Positions 51,857 through 63,100 of a stretch of DNA of 64,000 nt are shown in pieces (position 1 is the stretch's first letter; each line of letters opens with the position of its first letter). A program made the translations under genes and the position numbers. Under the pieces are notes generated by a model. It was not told where the DNA came from and ran no database searches. It saw nothing but the letters and a program-made list of their open reading frames with translations. Source of the stretch: Hyphomicrobiales bacterium (GTDB lineage: Bacteria; Pseudomonadota; Alphaproteobacteria; Rhizobiales; Rhizobiaceae); assembly GCA_900472625.1 (NCBI GenBank), contig UCIT01000085.1:1-64000 (forward strand). Reading direction: 5' to 3'.

Positions 51857-54300
51857 GACACCTTCACCGCGGGGTTGATCGGCGTGACGTTGTCCACGGG
51901 TGCCGACGGCGCGATCTGCGCGCCGGTTGCCACGGACGCCATCGGGATCGGCTGCATGTTCGGTGATGACGTGTCCACTTGTGCGACCGGCATCGCCGTC
52001 GAACCGGCAGGCGTCGGCGCAACCGAGGTGACGGGAGCGACAGACATGGCGACGGGCGTGACCGGAGCAGGACGCGAAACCGGCGCAGATGTCGGAGCGA
52101 CAGCGGCTGGAGCCGGACGCGCAGCCGGTGCAGGCGGCACGGCTGCAGGCGCCCCCGGCTTGCGCTGCATGGCCTCGATGACGGCATGCTTCGGACCGTC
52201 GGCGATGATGCGGCCCTTATCGATGACGATCAGGCGATCGACCAGATCGAGCATGCTGTAGCGGTGCGTGGCGATCAGAAGCGTGGTGTTGCGGTCGAAG
52301 GCCTTCGACAGGCGCGAGATCAGGTGACGCTCAGTGGCCAGATCCATGGCGCCCGACGGCTCGTCGAGGAAGACGATCTTCGGGCGGGTGAGCAGCAGGC
52401 GGGCGATGGTCAGCGCCTGCTTCTGGCCGCTGGAGAGATTCGTGCCGCGCTCGCCGACGGGCATGTCGAAGCCGCGCGGATGGTTGCCGACGAACTCGTC
52501 GACACCAGTCATGCGGGCGACTTCGAGCAGTTCCTCATCCGTGGCGTCGGCACGGCCGATCAGCAGGTTTTCCTTGACGGTGCCGGAGAACAGATCGGAC
52601 GACTGGCCGGCGACGGCCACCGCCGAGCGAACTTCGGCCATGTGATATTGACGGATATCGACACCGTCGATCATCACGCGGCCACCCGATGGGGCGAACA
52701 GACCATCGAGCAGGCGGCCGAGCGTGGTCTTGCCGGAGCCGATGCGGCCGATGATGCCGATGCGCTCGCCGGGCTTCACGGTGAAGGACAGCTTGTTGAT
52801 GACGGGATAATCGGAGCCCGGATAGTTGAACGACACGTCCTGGAAGCTGAAGGCGCCGCGGGTGATCTCGCGGTTGACGAAGCCGACCGTCGAGGGGCGG
52901 TCGTCCGGCTGCTCCATGATTTTGTCAAGGATGCGCAGCGACATGGTGGCCTGGCGGAAACGGGCCAGCGTCATGGCGATCTGCCCGAGCGGCGCCCCGG
53001 CGCGGCTCGCCAGCATGACGGTGGCGACGATCGCGCCCATGGCAATGCGGCCCTCGGAGAATTCGTAGGTGCCGGCGATGACAATCAGAACGCTGACCAT
53101 CTGCTGGACGAACATCGTCATGTTGATGGCGTTGGTCGAGACGTGCTTGATCTCTTCGCTGGTGCGGCTGGAATACTTGGTGAGTTCCTGCCAGCGGCGC
53201 AGCATGGTGGATTCGGCGCGCAGGCTTTTCAGGGTCTCGATGGTGGAGATAGTCTCGACCAGCAGCGACTGGCGGCGCGAGGCCTCGTTGGCGGCGGTGG
53301 CCATGCGCTTGCCGATCGCGGCCTGGGCATAAAGGCCGATGACGACCGAGAGCACGAAGGCAACGGCGGGGATGACCACCAGCCAGCCGGCGATGAGATA
53401 GATCACCGCCAGGAAGATGAAGACGAACAGGCTGTCGATGATGACGCCGATGGTGTTCGAGGTGAAGAATTCGCGGACGAACTCATACTGCGTGACGCGG
53501 TTGGCGTATTCGCCGGTCGACATCGGCCGCGAAGCGAGCGTCGAGTTCAACACTTTGTCGAACAGCATCTGTGAGAGGCGCAAGTCAGCCTTGCGACCGG
53601 CATAATCGATCAGCGAGGAACGCGCGGTCTTCAAGAGGAAATCGAAGAGATAGGCGAGCGTGATGCCGGCGGCGAGAACCCATAGCGTCGGGATCGCCTT
53701 GTTCGGCAGCACCCGGTCGTAGACGTTCATCGTAAACAGCGGCGAGCCGAGCGCGATCAGGTTGATGAAGAGTGCTGCCACCATGACGCGCACATAGGTG
53801 CGCCAGTAAGGCGCCAGCGTCGTTGCCAGCCAGTGGCGTTTCTCGATCTCCACGGCATTGCCCACCAGCGCTTCTTCCGAGGCGTTCTGGTAGTAGAGCG
53901 TAAAGGCGAAGGCCGTTTGTGGCTTGAGGGCGATCAACTGGTCGCGCGTCAGGCGGGCCTGGCTGCCGGCAGCGGGCACGATGTCTGTGACGTAAGAGCC
54001 GTCCTCGGCCACTTCAAGCAAAGGCAGAACGCCGCCATCGGCGAAGGCAACGATCGCTGGGCAATCGAAATTGCCCAGGCGACATTCACGCTCGGAATGC
54101 TTGATGACCTGCAGGCCGATACGCTCGGCCATCTGCTCGATGTCGTCAGCCTCCAGCGATTCGGTCACTTCATCCGGAAGACCGGAAAAAAGGACCGTAT
54201 CGGAGCTTGGTCGACCATAGAACGCTGCCACGGATTTGAACGCGGCCTTGAATGTTTGAAGCGGCATGCTGCCCTTCGTCTCCGGTGCTACGTCCAGCAT
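51853..54300 (-). CDS. Type I secretion ABC transporter with Pro/Ala-rich tail (LapB-like)
   Basis: The 815-residue protein has an N-terminal C39-like domain (residues 1-130) with no catalytic Cys, as in RTX adhesin exporters. A six-helix transport domain follows (about 165-450), then an ATPase with Walker A GRIGSGKTT (about 518), signature LSSGQKQA and Walker B IVFLDEPSGAMD (about 645) and the ATHR switch. After about residue 708 it has a tail of over 100 residues rich in Pro, Ala and Val, which is unusual in this family. It uses ATP to push unfolded substrate into the channel. The substrate is probably the RTX protein at 57189. Confidence 0.92.
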   Translation of the reverse strand: MLDVAPETKGSMPLQTFKAAFKSVAAFYGRPSSDTVLFSGLPDEVTESLEADDIEQMAERIGLQVIKHSERECRLGNFDCPAIVAFADGGVLPLLEVAEDGSYVTDIVPAAGSQARLTRDQLIALKPQTAFAFTLYYQNASEEALVGNAVEIEKRHWLATTLAPYWRTYVRVMVAALFINLIALGSPLFTMNVYDRVLPNKAIPTLWVLAAGITLAYLFDFLLKTARSSLIDYAGRKADLRLSQMLFDKVLNSTLASRPMSTGEYANRVTQYEFVREFFTSNTIGVIIDSLFVFIFLAVIYLIAGWLVVIPAVAFVLSVVIGLYAQAAIGKRMATAANEASRRQSLLVETISTIETLKSLRAESTMLRRWQELTKYSSRTSEEIKHVSTNAINMTMFVQQMVSVLIVIAGTYEFSEGRIAMGAIVATVMLASRAGAPLGQIAMTLARFRQATMSLRILDKIMEQPDDRPSTVGFVNREITRGAFSFQDVSFNYPGSDYPVINKLSFTVKPGERIGIIGRIGSGKTTLGRLLDGLFAPSGGRVMIDGVDIRQYHMAEVRSAVAVAGQSSDLFSGTVKENLLIGRADATDEELLEVARMTGVDEFVGNHPRGFDMPVGERGTNLSSGQKQALTIARLLLTRPKIVFLDEPSGAMDLATERHLISRLSKAFDRNTTLLIATHRYSMLDLVDRLIVIDKGRIIADGPKHAVIEAMQRKPGAPAAVPPAPAARPAPAAVAPTSAPVSRPAPVTPVAMSVAPVTSVAPTPAGSTAMPVAQVDTSSPNMQPIPMASVATGAQIAPSAPVDNVTPINPAVKVS

Positions 54301-54321
54301 TGTTCTATGGCCACTTGGCGA

Positions 54322-55764
54322 TTACTGCTGGCGGATCGGCGCCAGCAGGTCCATCGGCAGACCAGCCTTCTGATGAGAGTCGACTTCGACATAGCCGGGG
54401 TTCTGAGCGGCCGCGGGGACCGCAAACTCCTGGCGTGCGTAAGGCTTGGTCTCGTCGAGCGGCTTCAGCTTCATGGTCTGCAGCAGATTGCCCGAAGCAG
54501 CCAGGATCTTGTACTCGGCAAACAGCGAGGCAACGCGCGCCGTGTCGGCCAGGACCTTGGTGTTGAAGCGGGTGTTCTGGGCGTCGAGCACGTCGAGCAG
54601 CGAGCGCTGACCGACCTTGAACTGCTCGCGGTAGGAGCCGACGAGCTGGTTGTTGATCGACGACTGCTTGCCGAGGATGCCCGAAAGCTCGCCGCGGCTG
54701 GCACGCTCGTTCCATGCGGAACTGACCGATTCCTTCACTTCGCGCTGCACCTGGGCAAGCGCATAGCGCTGCTCGCCGGAGCGGCGGATCTGTTCCTGTT
54801 CGCGGGCGATATCGATGCCGCCGCGATAGAGGTTCCAGCGGGCGACGACGCGCACCTGGTAATCGTTGGTGTTGCCGTCATCGCCGTCGATATCGTCGCC
54901 GACGCGGGCCGTACCCTCGAGATTGACCTTCGGCAGATAATTGGCGCGCGCACCGCGAACGCCGGCATCGGCCGCATCGATATCCGCATTGGCGGAGAAG
55001 ATGCGCGGGCTGTTCTTGTTGGCAACGAACAGTGCATCGTCAAGCGTCTTGGGGATATACTTGGCAACAGACGGCGGCGTGACCGGATTGACGATCGGCT
55101 CGCCGACAGCCTTGATGAAGCGGATCTTGGTGGCTTCCAGCTCTTCCAGCGCTTCGCGCAGGCGGGCCTTGGCAGCCTGCAGACGTTCGCTGCCCTGGAG
55201 ACGATCGGCATCGGTCAGGGCGCCGCCCTTGATGCTCTCGTTGATGTCGCCGACCATGTTCGAATGGAAGGAGACGTTTTCCTTGGCAGCAGCAACGATC
55301 TGATTTTGCAGCATGTATTCCAGGTAATCCTGGGTCACTTCAAGCGCCAGCGCTTCGGAGCGCTCAAGAACGCGGAAGGAGGCGCCGTCGACGCGCGAGG
55401 CCTGCTGATCGACCTGCGACTTGCGCGCACCGCCATCGAACAGGGTCTGCGTGACCGTGACACCGACATCGCCGGGCGACAGGTAATCATGGTCCGACGA
55501 CAGGGTGCCCGTCGTGGAATTCGACAGCCTGCGGCGACCGATACCGGCTTCCAGATCGACGGATGGCAAGTACAAACCGCGCGCCTGGCGCAATTCAAAC
55601 TCGATTGCTTCGCGATCTTTTGCAGCCTGTAGTATCTGCGGATTGGTCTTCATCGTTTTTTCGATGGCCTGTTGCAGAGACATGGCATTGGCATCGACGA
55701 AGGAAACGAAACTCAGAGCAACAGTGGCAGACAAAGCTGCAAATATTCTTTTGCTATTCAACAA
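54322..55764 (-). CDS. TolC-family outer-membrane channel protein
   Basis: The 480-residue protein has a signal peptide (MLNSKRIFAALSATVALSFVSFVDANA) and two repeats of the outer-membrane efflux protein fold with long helices (for example ARLREALEELEATKIRFIKAVGE and SYREQFKVGQRSLLDVLDAQNTRF). It forms the trimeric tunnel through the outer membrane. It is the first gene of the leftward operon, 21 bases ahead of the ABC gene. The C-terminal part after KPLDE is a short extension. Confidence 0.92.
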   Translation of the reverse strand: MLNSKRIFAALSATVALSFVSFVDANAMSLQQAIEKTMKTNPQILQAAKDREAIEFELRQARGLYLPSVDLEAGIGRRRLSNSTTGTLSSDHDYLSPGDVGVTVTQTLFDGGARKSQVDQQASRVDGASFRVLERSEALALEVTQDYLEYMLQNQIVAAAKENVSFHSNMVGDINESIKGGALTDADRLQGSERLQAAKARLREALEELEATKIRFIKAVGEPIVNPVTPPSVAKYIPKTLDDALFVANKNSPRIFSANADIDAADAGVRGARANYLPKVNLEGTARVGDDIDGDDGNTNDYQVRVVARWNLYRGGIDIAREQEQIRRSGEQRYALAQVQREVKESVSSAWNERASRGELSGILGKQSSINNQLVGSYREQFKVGQRSLLDVLDAQNTRFNTKVLADTARVASLFAEYKILAASGNLLQTMKLKPLDETKPYARQEFAVPAAAQNPGYVEVDSHQKAGLPMDLLAPIRQQ

Positions 55765-55999
55765 GACGGATGCCCCTCAACATCTAAATTCACCGGGCGA
55801 AACAGTCTACCGGGGAATTTAATTCGGCAGACAAGTAACACCAATTTTTTCACATTCCAATTGCAGTCGAGCGCTTTCCTGTGGAGACGGTTAATTCGCC
55901 TGTGTATCCAGCTAAAGCTAGAATTTTATAGGGTTTTTTAACGTCAACTTTTCCGGCGTGTGTTTATCTGGCAGTACTTCCACAGGGACCTGCCCCGCG

Positions 56000-56764
56000 A
56001 TGAAATTCCGTCAGCATTATCAATCCGCAACAAATCTTTCCGCCCTGCGCACAGCTACGATCGTATCGATATGCTTTGCTGCAGGTGCAGTCGGGCTTTT
56101 ACTTATCTTAAACCTTCTGCTTCCGGAGCGACCATTTTTGGTAGGGTTTGCGGGGGCTGCTGCAATTTCGGTATTTGTTGCATTTCCGCTGCTAATGCTG
56201 CTGCAAACGAAGAATAACGAGCTGAAAAAACTACAGGAAGTTGTGAATTATTCACAACGGCACGACAGCGTTACCAAAACCCTGAACGGAACTGCTTTCG
56301 CTGCCGCCATCGAACACTATATCGACCGCCGCAAACGAATCGCCACCGACGCCGGCGGCGTGATGATTGCCGTCGTCGTCGACACGCTCGACGCCATCAG
56401 CCGCCGCTACGGACCGCAGTGGGCAGACACGGTGATGCAGTCGCTGGCATCGATCACCCAGTCGTCCGTCCGCTCCAACGATCTGGTGGCGCGGCTTGCC
56501 AGCAACGAGCTCGGCGTGTTCCTTCCGGGAGCGACGATCGAGAACGCCCAGGACGTCGGTATGCGCATCCGCCGCCGCTGCGAACAGGCAGCCTTCAGCG
56601 CCGGCGACGCGCCGCTGTCACTCAACATCAAGCTCGGCGGCGCGGTGTTCGACGGCCCCGCCGACTTCAACCATATCCGCCAACTGGCCGACGAAATGGC
56701 GATGGAACGTGGCGGCGCCGACGCGGAGGACGCCCTGCCGATTTCGAGGCTGCCGGCTGCCTGA
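56000..56764 (+). CDS. Membrane protein with degenerate GGDEF domain
   Basis: The 254-residue protein has two N-terminal membrane helices (ATIVSICFAAGAVGLLLILNLLL and FLVGFAGAAAISVFVAFPLLMLL) and a C-terminal GGDEF-like domain. The catalytic signature is replaced by SNELG at about residues 168-172 (RLASNELGVFLPGA), so it should not make cyclic-di-GMP. The N-terminal part of the domain, RHDSVTKTLNGTAF, has the DxLT-like start of GGDEF domains. It lies between the adhesin and its exporter on the opposite strand, suggesting a regulatory or structural role. The frame is open 14 codons upstream of the ATG used. Confidence 0.75.
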   Translation: MKFRQHYQSATNLSALRTATIVSICFAAGAVGLLLILNLLLPERPFLVGFAGAAAISVFVAFPLLMLLQTKNNELKKLQEVVNYSQRHDSVTKTLNGTAFAAAIEHYIDRRKRIATDAGGVMIAVVVDTLDAISRRYGPQWADTVMQSLASITQSSVRSNDLVARLASNELGVFLPGATIENAQDVGMRIRRRCEQAAFSAGDAPLSLNIKLGGAVFDGPADFNHIRQLADEMAMERGGADAEDALPISRLPAA

Positions 56765-56800
56765 GGGCAGGACTTGTGTTTCAGGAAGTGGATTTTTGTG

Positions 56801-56823
56801 GGGGCGCCGATGGCGCCTCTTTC
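56801..56823 (+). terminator. Probable terminator of the degenerate GGDEF gene
   Basis: GGGGCGCC at 56801-56808 pairs with GGCGCCTC at 56812-56819, followed by TTTCC. The next 300 bases to 57126 contain nothing that I can support as a gene. Confidence 0.55.
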
Positions 56824-57126
56824 CGTTTGTGGGCGCGTTCGCACTCTGGAAGCATCCGGCGATCATGTCGATGCCGCTCAGGCGCCAGCGACAGAAGCCT
56901 AACTGCGCGCGTTTGCTTCCCAAGAACAAAGCTTGCAGCCAGAAACCTGAATGCACCCGTTTTCGTGACGAAGGCAGGGTGCGCCGGACAGCGCGACATC
57001 CACGCTTCAACGCCACGTGGTGTCGGTGAGAAACGCTCCTGTGACAGCCGCTACAAACCATAGATAGCCACCCCACCATGCGCCCTCGCCTCGCCTGGCT
57101 CACCAGTCCCACTCGTCAGAAACGCG

Positions 57127-57147
57127 AAAAGGCGCTTACGCGCCTTT
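57127..57147 (-). terminator. Intrinsic terminator of the RTX adhesin gene
   Basis: AAAGGCGC at 57127-57134 pairs with GCGCCTTT at 57140-57147. On the minus strand it ends in TTTTCGCG. It lies about 40 bases past the adhesin stop. Confidence 0.8.
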
Positions 57148-57188
57148 CCTGATGTCGTTTGCCGCAATGCGCGGCCTCAGCCGATCCG

Positions 57189-60100
57189 TTAGCCGACGTG
57201 CGGCGCGGTGACCGCCTCGTGCTTGTCGTCGAACAGAATCTTGACCGCTTCGGTGTTGTTCTGAAGCACCGCAACGTCGTGCCAGCCGCCGTTTGCATTG
57301 ACGCTGACCACGGTGTCGGCACCCGAAACCGTCGTCTTGACGCTGGAGAGCGCCTCGGCTTCGGTGGCCTGGTGGCCGAGCAGGCTGTCGAGAAGCTTCG
57401 ACACGTCGAGCGTGTCGCCTTCGCTGGCCTTGTAGTCGGTGATCACGTCGGCGAGCTTGACGTCGGCCAGTGCTTCGGTGTCGAGCACGAAGGTATCGGC
57501 CCCTGCCCCGCCCGTCATCGTCACCATGCCGCCGGCACCCGAGAGCACATCGTCGCCATCGCTGCCGATCAGCGAGTAGGCATGGCTGTCGGTGCTGCCG
57601 CCCAGCGTCGTATCGAAGGCGACCTCGACGAAGTGACCGATCGAACCATCGTCCAGCGTGTAGCTGCCGTCCGAGAGGATCGACTGACCGTTGATCGTGC
57701 TGTCGGAAGCGTGAGCATCAAGCGACAGGCTGGCGATCTGGTGATCCGACAGGCTCGAAAGCTCGCCGGCATCGCTGATGCCGTTGTGGTTCAGGTCCTG
57801 CCAGATAGTGAGCTTCGAGAAGGCCTCGTCGTTGGCATCGATCTTGCCGTCATGGTTGCTGTCGAGCGTTGCCAGCGCGGCCAGGCCATCGACATAGGTG
57901 CCGCCGGCAAAGTGTGGCGAGAAGATCTCGCTGCCATTGTCGATCGTCCCGTTGCCATCCACGTCATAGGCCAGGATGCCATCGCTGCCCGCCGTCCATG
58001 CGATCTTGTCCTGGTGACCGTCGGCGTTGATGTCGAAGGAGACACCGTTGTCGAGTGTGGTCAGGGCAATGCCGTTGTGGTCGAGGTCGAGGATGATGGG
58101 GTCGATGGCGGAGCTCGTGAAATTGGCCGCCGTCAGAGCGCCGTAACCGACATTGTCCAACGTCATGATATGCTCAAGCGTGAACCCACCCACAGCTAGG
58201 TTAGCGGCGTCGTTCGTCACATGCACGCTATAAATGCCAGCATCAGCTAAACTGGACTGAGAGGCATAGACGACAACAGTGTAGTCGCCGGCTTTGATGC
58301 TGCCAATTGCGCTTGCAATCACGCCAGCGATCGTGCCGTTGCTGGCGTCGCTGCTGAGCGATGAATTCGTCAGCGAAGAGCTCTGCAGTTCAATCACCTC
58401 GACGGCACTTGACACGGTGGCGCCCGAAGACATGATCGTTAGGTAGCCACCGTCGGCAACGTTGGTGCCATTGAGAAGAACGGCGATTTTGTCGGTGGAT
58501 CCAAAATTGTCTACCGTAACGACGGTGTTGTTATTGGAGTTGATCGCATCGTGTTTGAACACGAGCGTGTCAGACACCGCATCCGAGCCAAGATCAACAC
58601 TCCACGATTTGCTCGTGACATTGCCAGCATCGATGACAACCCGGTCCGCACCCGCACCGGCATTGATGTCGCCACCGCCGGTGCTGGCCGTGATGGTGTC
58701 GGCGCCGGATGTGCCGTTGATATTGATGCTTTCCGTCTGGTTCGACAGGTTGACGGCACCCGTGGATGTCAGAGTGACATTTTCGATGCTGGACAGCTGG
58801 CTGTCACCAGTGCTGACGAACCCACCTGTCACCTTCAACGTGTCACCCGAACTCAAACCGCCGACGAAGTTCTCGATACCGGCGATCGACGTAAACCCGG
58901 TCGCCGTGCCCGCGGACAAATCGATCGTAACTGCCTGGTTGCTGCCAGTGTAGCTCAGGGTATCGCCTGTGCCTGCGCCCAGATCTGCGGTTACCTGCTC
59001 GATGTTGGTGATAGAGCCACCAGCGAGCTGCGTGATCTTGTCGCCGGAGACGATAACCGAAAGCGTATCGTTGCCTGCAGTGCCGGCAACGACGAGTTTG
59101 TCGGTGCCATTGCCGCCATTGACGCTGTCTGCGCCAGACCCCACCACGTAGTTGACGATGTCATTGCCGCTGCCACCGATGATTACGTCGGCCTTCGCCG
59201 AACCCGTCAGGGTGACGCCGGTCGAGTTGCCGCTGTTCGTTAGTGTCCATCCGCTGTTGCCGGTTGCCAGGGCAAGGTTGATGTCGTTGCCATTGGCAAA
59301 GACCGTCGCGCTGCCGTTGTTTACAGTCGAGATCGCGGCCGTCCAGTCGCCGGTCGCGGTTGCATTGGCTGCGGCGTTTGACGAGACCTTCAGGATGTCG
59401 CCGCCAGACAGATCCGTCACTGTGTCGGTGCCGCTGTCAATGTTGAACGTGTCGTTGCCCACGCCGCCCGTCAGCGTGTCGCTTCCGCCACCGCCAGTGA
59501 GCGTATCGTCGCCTGCACCGCCAATCAGGGTGTTGGCACCGCTGTTCCCCGTCAGGCTGTCGTTGCCGGAGCCGCCCGTGACGTCATCCACACCAGCGAT
59601 CGAGTCGAAGCCAGTCGCCGTGCCGTTCGATAGGTTGACAACGATATCCTGCGACGTCGCCGCGTAGGTCAACACATCGTCCGATCCGCCGTCCATGTTC
59701 AGCGTCACATGCTCGACATTGACGATATTACCGCCTGCGACGGTGGTGATCTTGCTGCCGCTAACCGTGACAGACAGCGTTTCATTGGCACTGCCTCCGA
59801 GGATTGCAAGCGTATTGTTTCCAGCGCCGCCATCCACATTATCGGCACCATCGCCGATGTCGTAGTTGATCGTATCGTTGCCACTGCCAGCCATGATTGT
59901 ATCAGACCCGGAGGAACCGGTGATGACAAAGCCTTCAGTCTGCTTCGATAGATCGAGCGTGCCTGCCGCGGTCAGAACGACCCTTTCAATGGACACGATC
60001 TGGTCGTCGCTGGTGCTGTTGAAGCCGCCTGCAACATACAGCGTATCGGTGCCGGTACCGCCGTCCAGGACGATGTCACTCTGGTCGCCGTAAAGGCTAT

Positions 60101-63100
60101 CGTTGCCAGATCCCCCGTACATCCGGTCGGCACCAGCGCCGCCCTTCAGCGTATCGTCGCCGCCGTTTCCGAGCAGCACATCATTACCGCCGGCCCCATC
60201 CAAGAAGTCGCCGTCACTACCACTAATAAGGATTTCATTTGCTTCGGTGCCCGTAAGATTCGACTGACGTTGAACGACAACGTCGGCCGTCTTCGAAACG
60301 ATACCGTCCGTTACCGTGTATTCGAATGAGCCTCCGTTTGGATAAGGGATTGGGAACGGCCAAGCGATACCCCAAACGTCATCGGTAAATGAAACTGCAT
60401 CAGTGCCATGCGTGACGCTATCCCGAGATGTGCTCGCAGCCTTCGTAATCTGAAGGCTATTCCCATCCTGATCGGTGTCGTTCAGCAACAAGGCCCAATC
60501 AGGGATCGAGATGTTGGACACGTTGGTAATGACGATGTCGTCGACGGCAACGGGCGCATGATTTGGCGACACGACAGCTGTCGTGAGCCCAACGGTGCTG
60601 GTCGTGGTCGCGAAGCCCTGACCGTCGGTATAGGTCGCATAAACCGAGATCTTCGAACCGACATCGGCCGTCGTCAGAGTATAGGTCGCGCCACTCGCAT
60701 TGCTGATTTCGGTCGAGTCACGCAACCAGTGATAGGTCACCGTGCCTTCGCCATTGTCCGGGTCATGCGTCGCGATGCCGGCCTGTATCAGGTCGCCGAC
60801 CTTCGGCGCATCAGACTGCTGCGTCCTGTCGATAATCGACAAGGTCGCCTTCCCATCATCAACAGGCGTGACCATGAAGCTGATGTGGCCGGTATCCGGG
60901 CCGACACCGTTCTCGCCGCCATCTGCCAGCGAGATATTGAAGCCGGCAGAGCTCGTCTCGCTGCCATTGTGCACGAAGACGACCTTGCCGCCGTCAACGT
61001 CGGCCGCGGTGAAGGAAGAGGCTTCGTGACCGTTCACCAGCAGCTTACCGTTGGTCAACGACGATGCCGTGAATGTCAGGTTCGCCTTGGTATCTGCGGC
61101 ATCCGGATCGTTTGCGCCGAGTTCGGCCCAAGTCAGAACGTGCTGTCCGCCTTCGGCGACAACCGCGGTCAGGCTACCCTGAACATGCGGCGCCTCGTTG
61201 ACATCCGTCACACCAATCGAAACCGACTGATCTTTCGAGTTGTTGTGGACGTCGGTGACGCGGACGGTTTCCGTCAGCGTCGGTGTCGCCTCGAAGTTTA
61301 TCACGGCGTTGGCCGCCACAGTCACGAGGCCGCTGTTGGCGTCGATGACGAACCTGCCATCCGCCGACGTCTGCGACGCATGGCCCTGAGCGTCGACAAA
61401 AGCGTATGTCAGCTTGTCCAGCCCGCCGTTGACGTCAACACCCGCAAGCGTGCCGACGACGGTACCCGCCGCGGCGTTCTCGGCGACGGCAAGCGTCCCG
61501 GTCACACCGGTCGGTGCCGCTTCGAGCAAGGTCTGGATTGTTGCGGTGCCATTGCTGAAGACGAACTTTTCGGTTCCGTCAACGTCGTAGGTCTGGCCGC
61601 CGATCTTGATTTGGAAGCCGGTCTGCGTCTGGGTGACCGCCGCATCCTTCCAGTCCGCCGCGAAGATGATCGTGTCCTGATCGCCGGCACCGCCGTGGAA
61701 GACGACGTGCTCGTTGGAAGTCAGCTTGGAGACGTCAAGGACGTCGTTGCCGGCGCCGCCGTTGATCGTCAACGTCGATGTCGAAAGGCCGGTGCCGGAC
61801 AGGCTGCCTGTGACGACGAACTTATCGCCCGCAGCGCCACCATCGATCGTCCATTCCTCGACATTCTTGGTGACGACTTCGTAGTTCTGCGCGTTCGCAG
61901 CTACCACCGTGTCCCCGCCGGCCTCGATGTTGACGCCCAGATTGTTGGCGCCATCGATCGTTACGGCATTGATGTTGAACGTTGCCGCCGTATCGCCACC
62001 GACGATGTGAAGCGTGTCGTTGTCGGCGCCGCCGTCAACCGTGTCCGAGCCATCGCCGACGCTATAGGAGAAGGTGTCGTTGCCGGCACCGCCCGAGAGA
62101 ACGTCGTTGCCCGCACTACCCGAGATGAAGTCGTCGCCGGCACCGCCGGTGATGGTGTCGTTGCCGGCACCGCCGCGGATGAGATCGTCACCAATGCCGC
62201 CGTCGAGGATGTCGTTGCCGGCGCCGCCGGTGATGACATCGTTGCCTTCGCCGCCGTCGATCGTGGCACCAGCCACGCCCGGAGCGGATGGGGTGACCGA
62301 AACCTCGGCGATCAGCGATCCGTAAGCCGTGTCACCGCCAGCCGCGAACTGGAGCGTCGTGGACGATCCGGTTGCGGTAAAGGTGATGGTGCGCTCAACG
62401 AATGTGCCTGCCACCGTTCCCCATGTCACGCCTGCTTCTGCATTGTCGACGAAGGTCTGCGTCACGCCACCGACGATGACCGTTACCGAGGAGGTCGTCA
62501 GGTTGGTATGGCCGAGCAGGTCCGGATTGGTCGCCTGCAAGAAGCTGACGGTATAAGTCTGCCCTGCCACGGTGGCAAAGCTCTGTTCGATCACACCGGC
62601 CGAGACGCCCTGCATATCGATTGCGTTCACGCCGGCCGGGAACTTGGCGCCGAGCGAACCCGGGGTCACCAACAGATCCACGGTACCGCTATTCACGGTC
62701 CAGCCACCACCGAGTTCGGTGGTATCCGAACCGCCGCTGACCATCCGCTCGCCAGGTCCCTTGAAACCGCCGTTGACCAGCAGCTCGGTATTGGCGGTGA
62801 TCCGGTCATTGCCGATTCCACCGGTTAGTTTGTCAGCGCCGCCGCCGCCTTCGATGACGTCATCGCCATCGCCGCCGTCGATCGTGTCGTTGCCGGCACC
62901 GCCGTAGAGTCTGTCATTGCCGGCACCGCCGAGGATGGTGTCGTCGCCGTCAAGGCCCGAGATCAGGTCATCGCCATCGCCGCCGATCAGGTAGTCGTTG
63001 CCCTTGCCGCCGCCGATGGCGTCGTTGCCGGCACCGCCGTCGATCGTGACGCCGCCGCCATTGTCGCTGGTGTAGTCGTTCTTCAGCAGGATGATGTCGT

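Noticed and set aside
53833..55632. Long plus-strand frame opposite tolC and the ABC gene
   Set aside because: It is the reverse of two well-supported genes, with no recognisable domain.
60408..62828. An open frame of about 800 codons antisense to the RTX gene
   Set aside because: It mirrors the repeated Gly/Asp codons of the RTX protein, shows no family feature and has no ribosome site.
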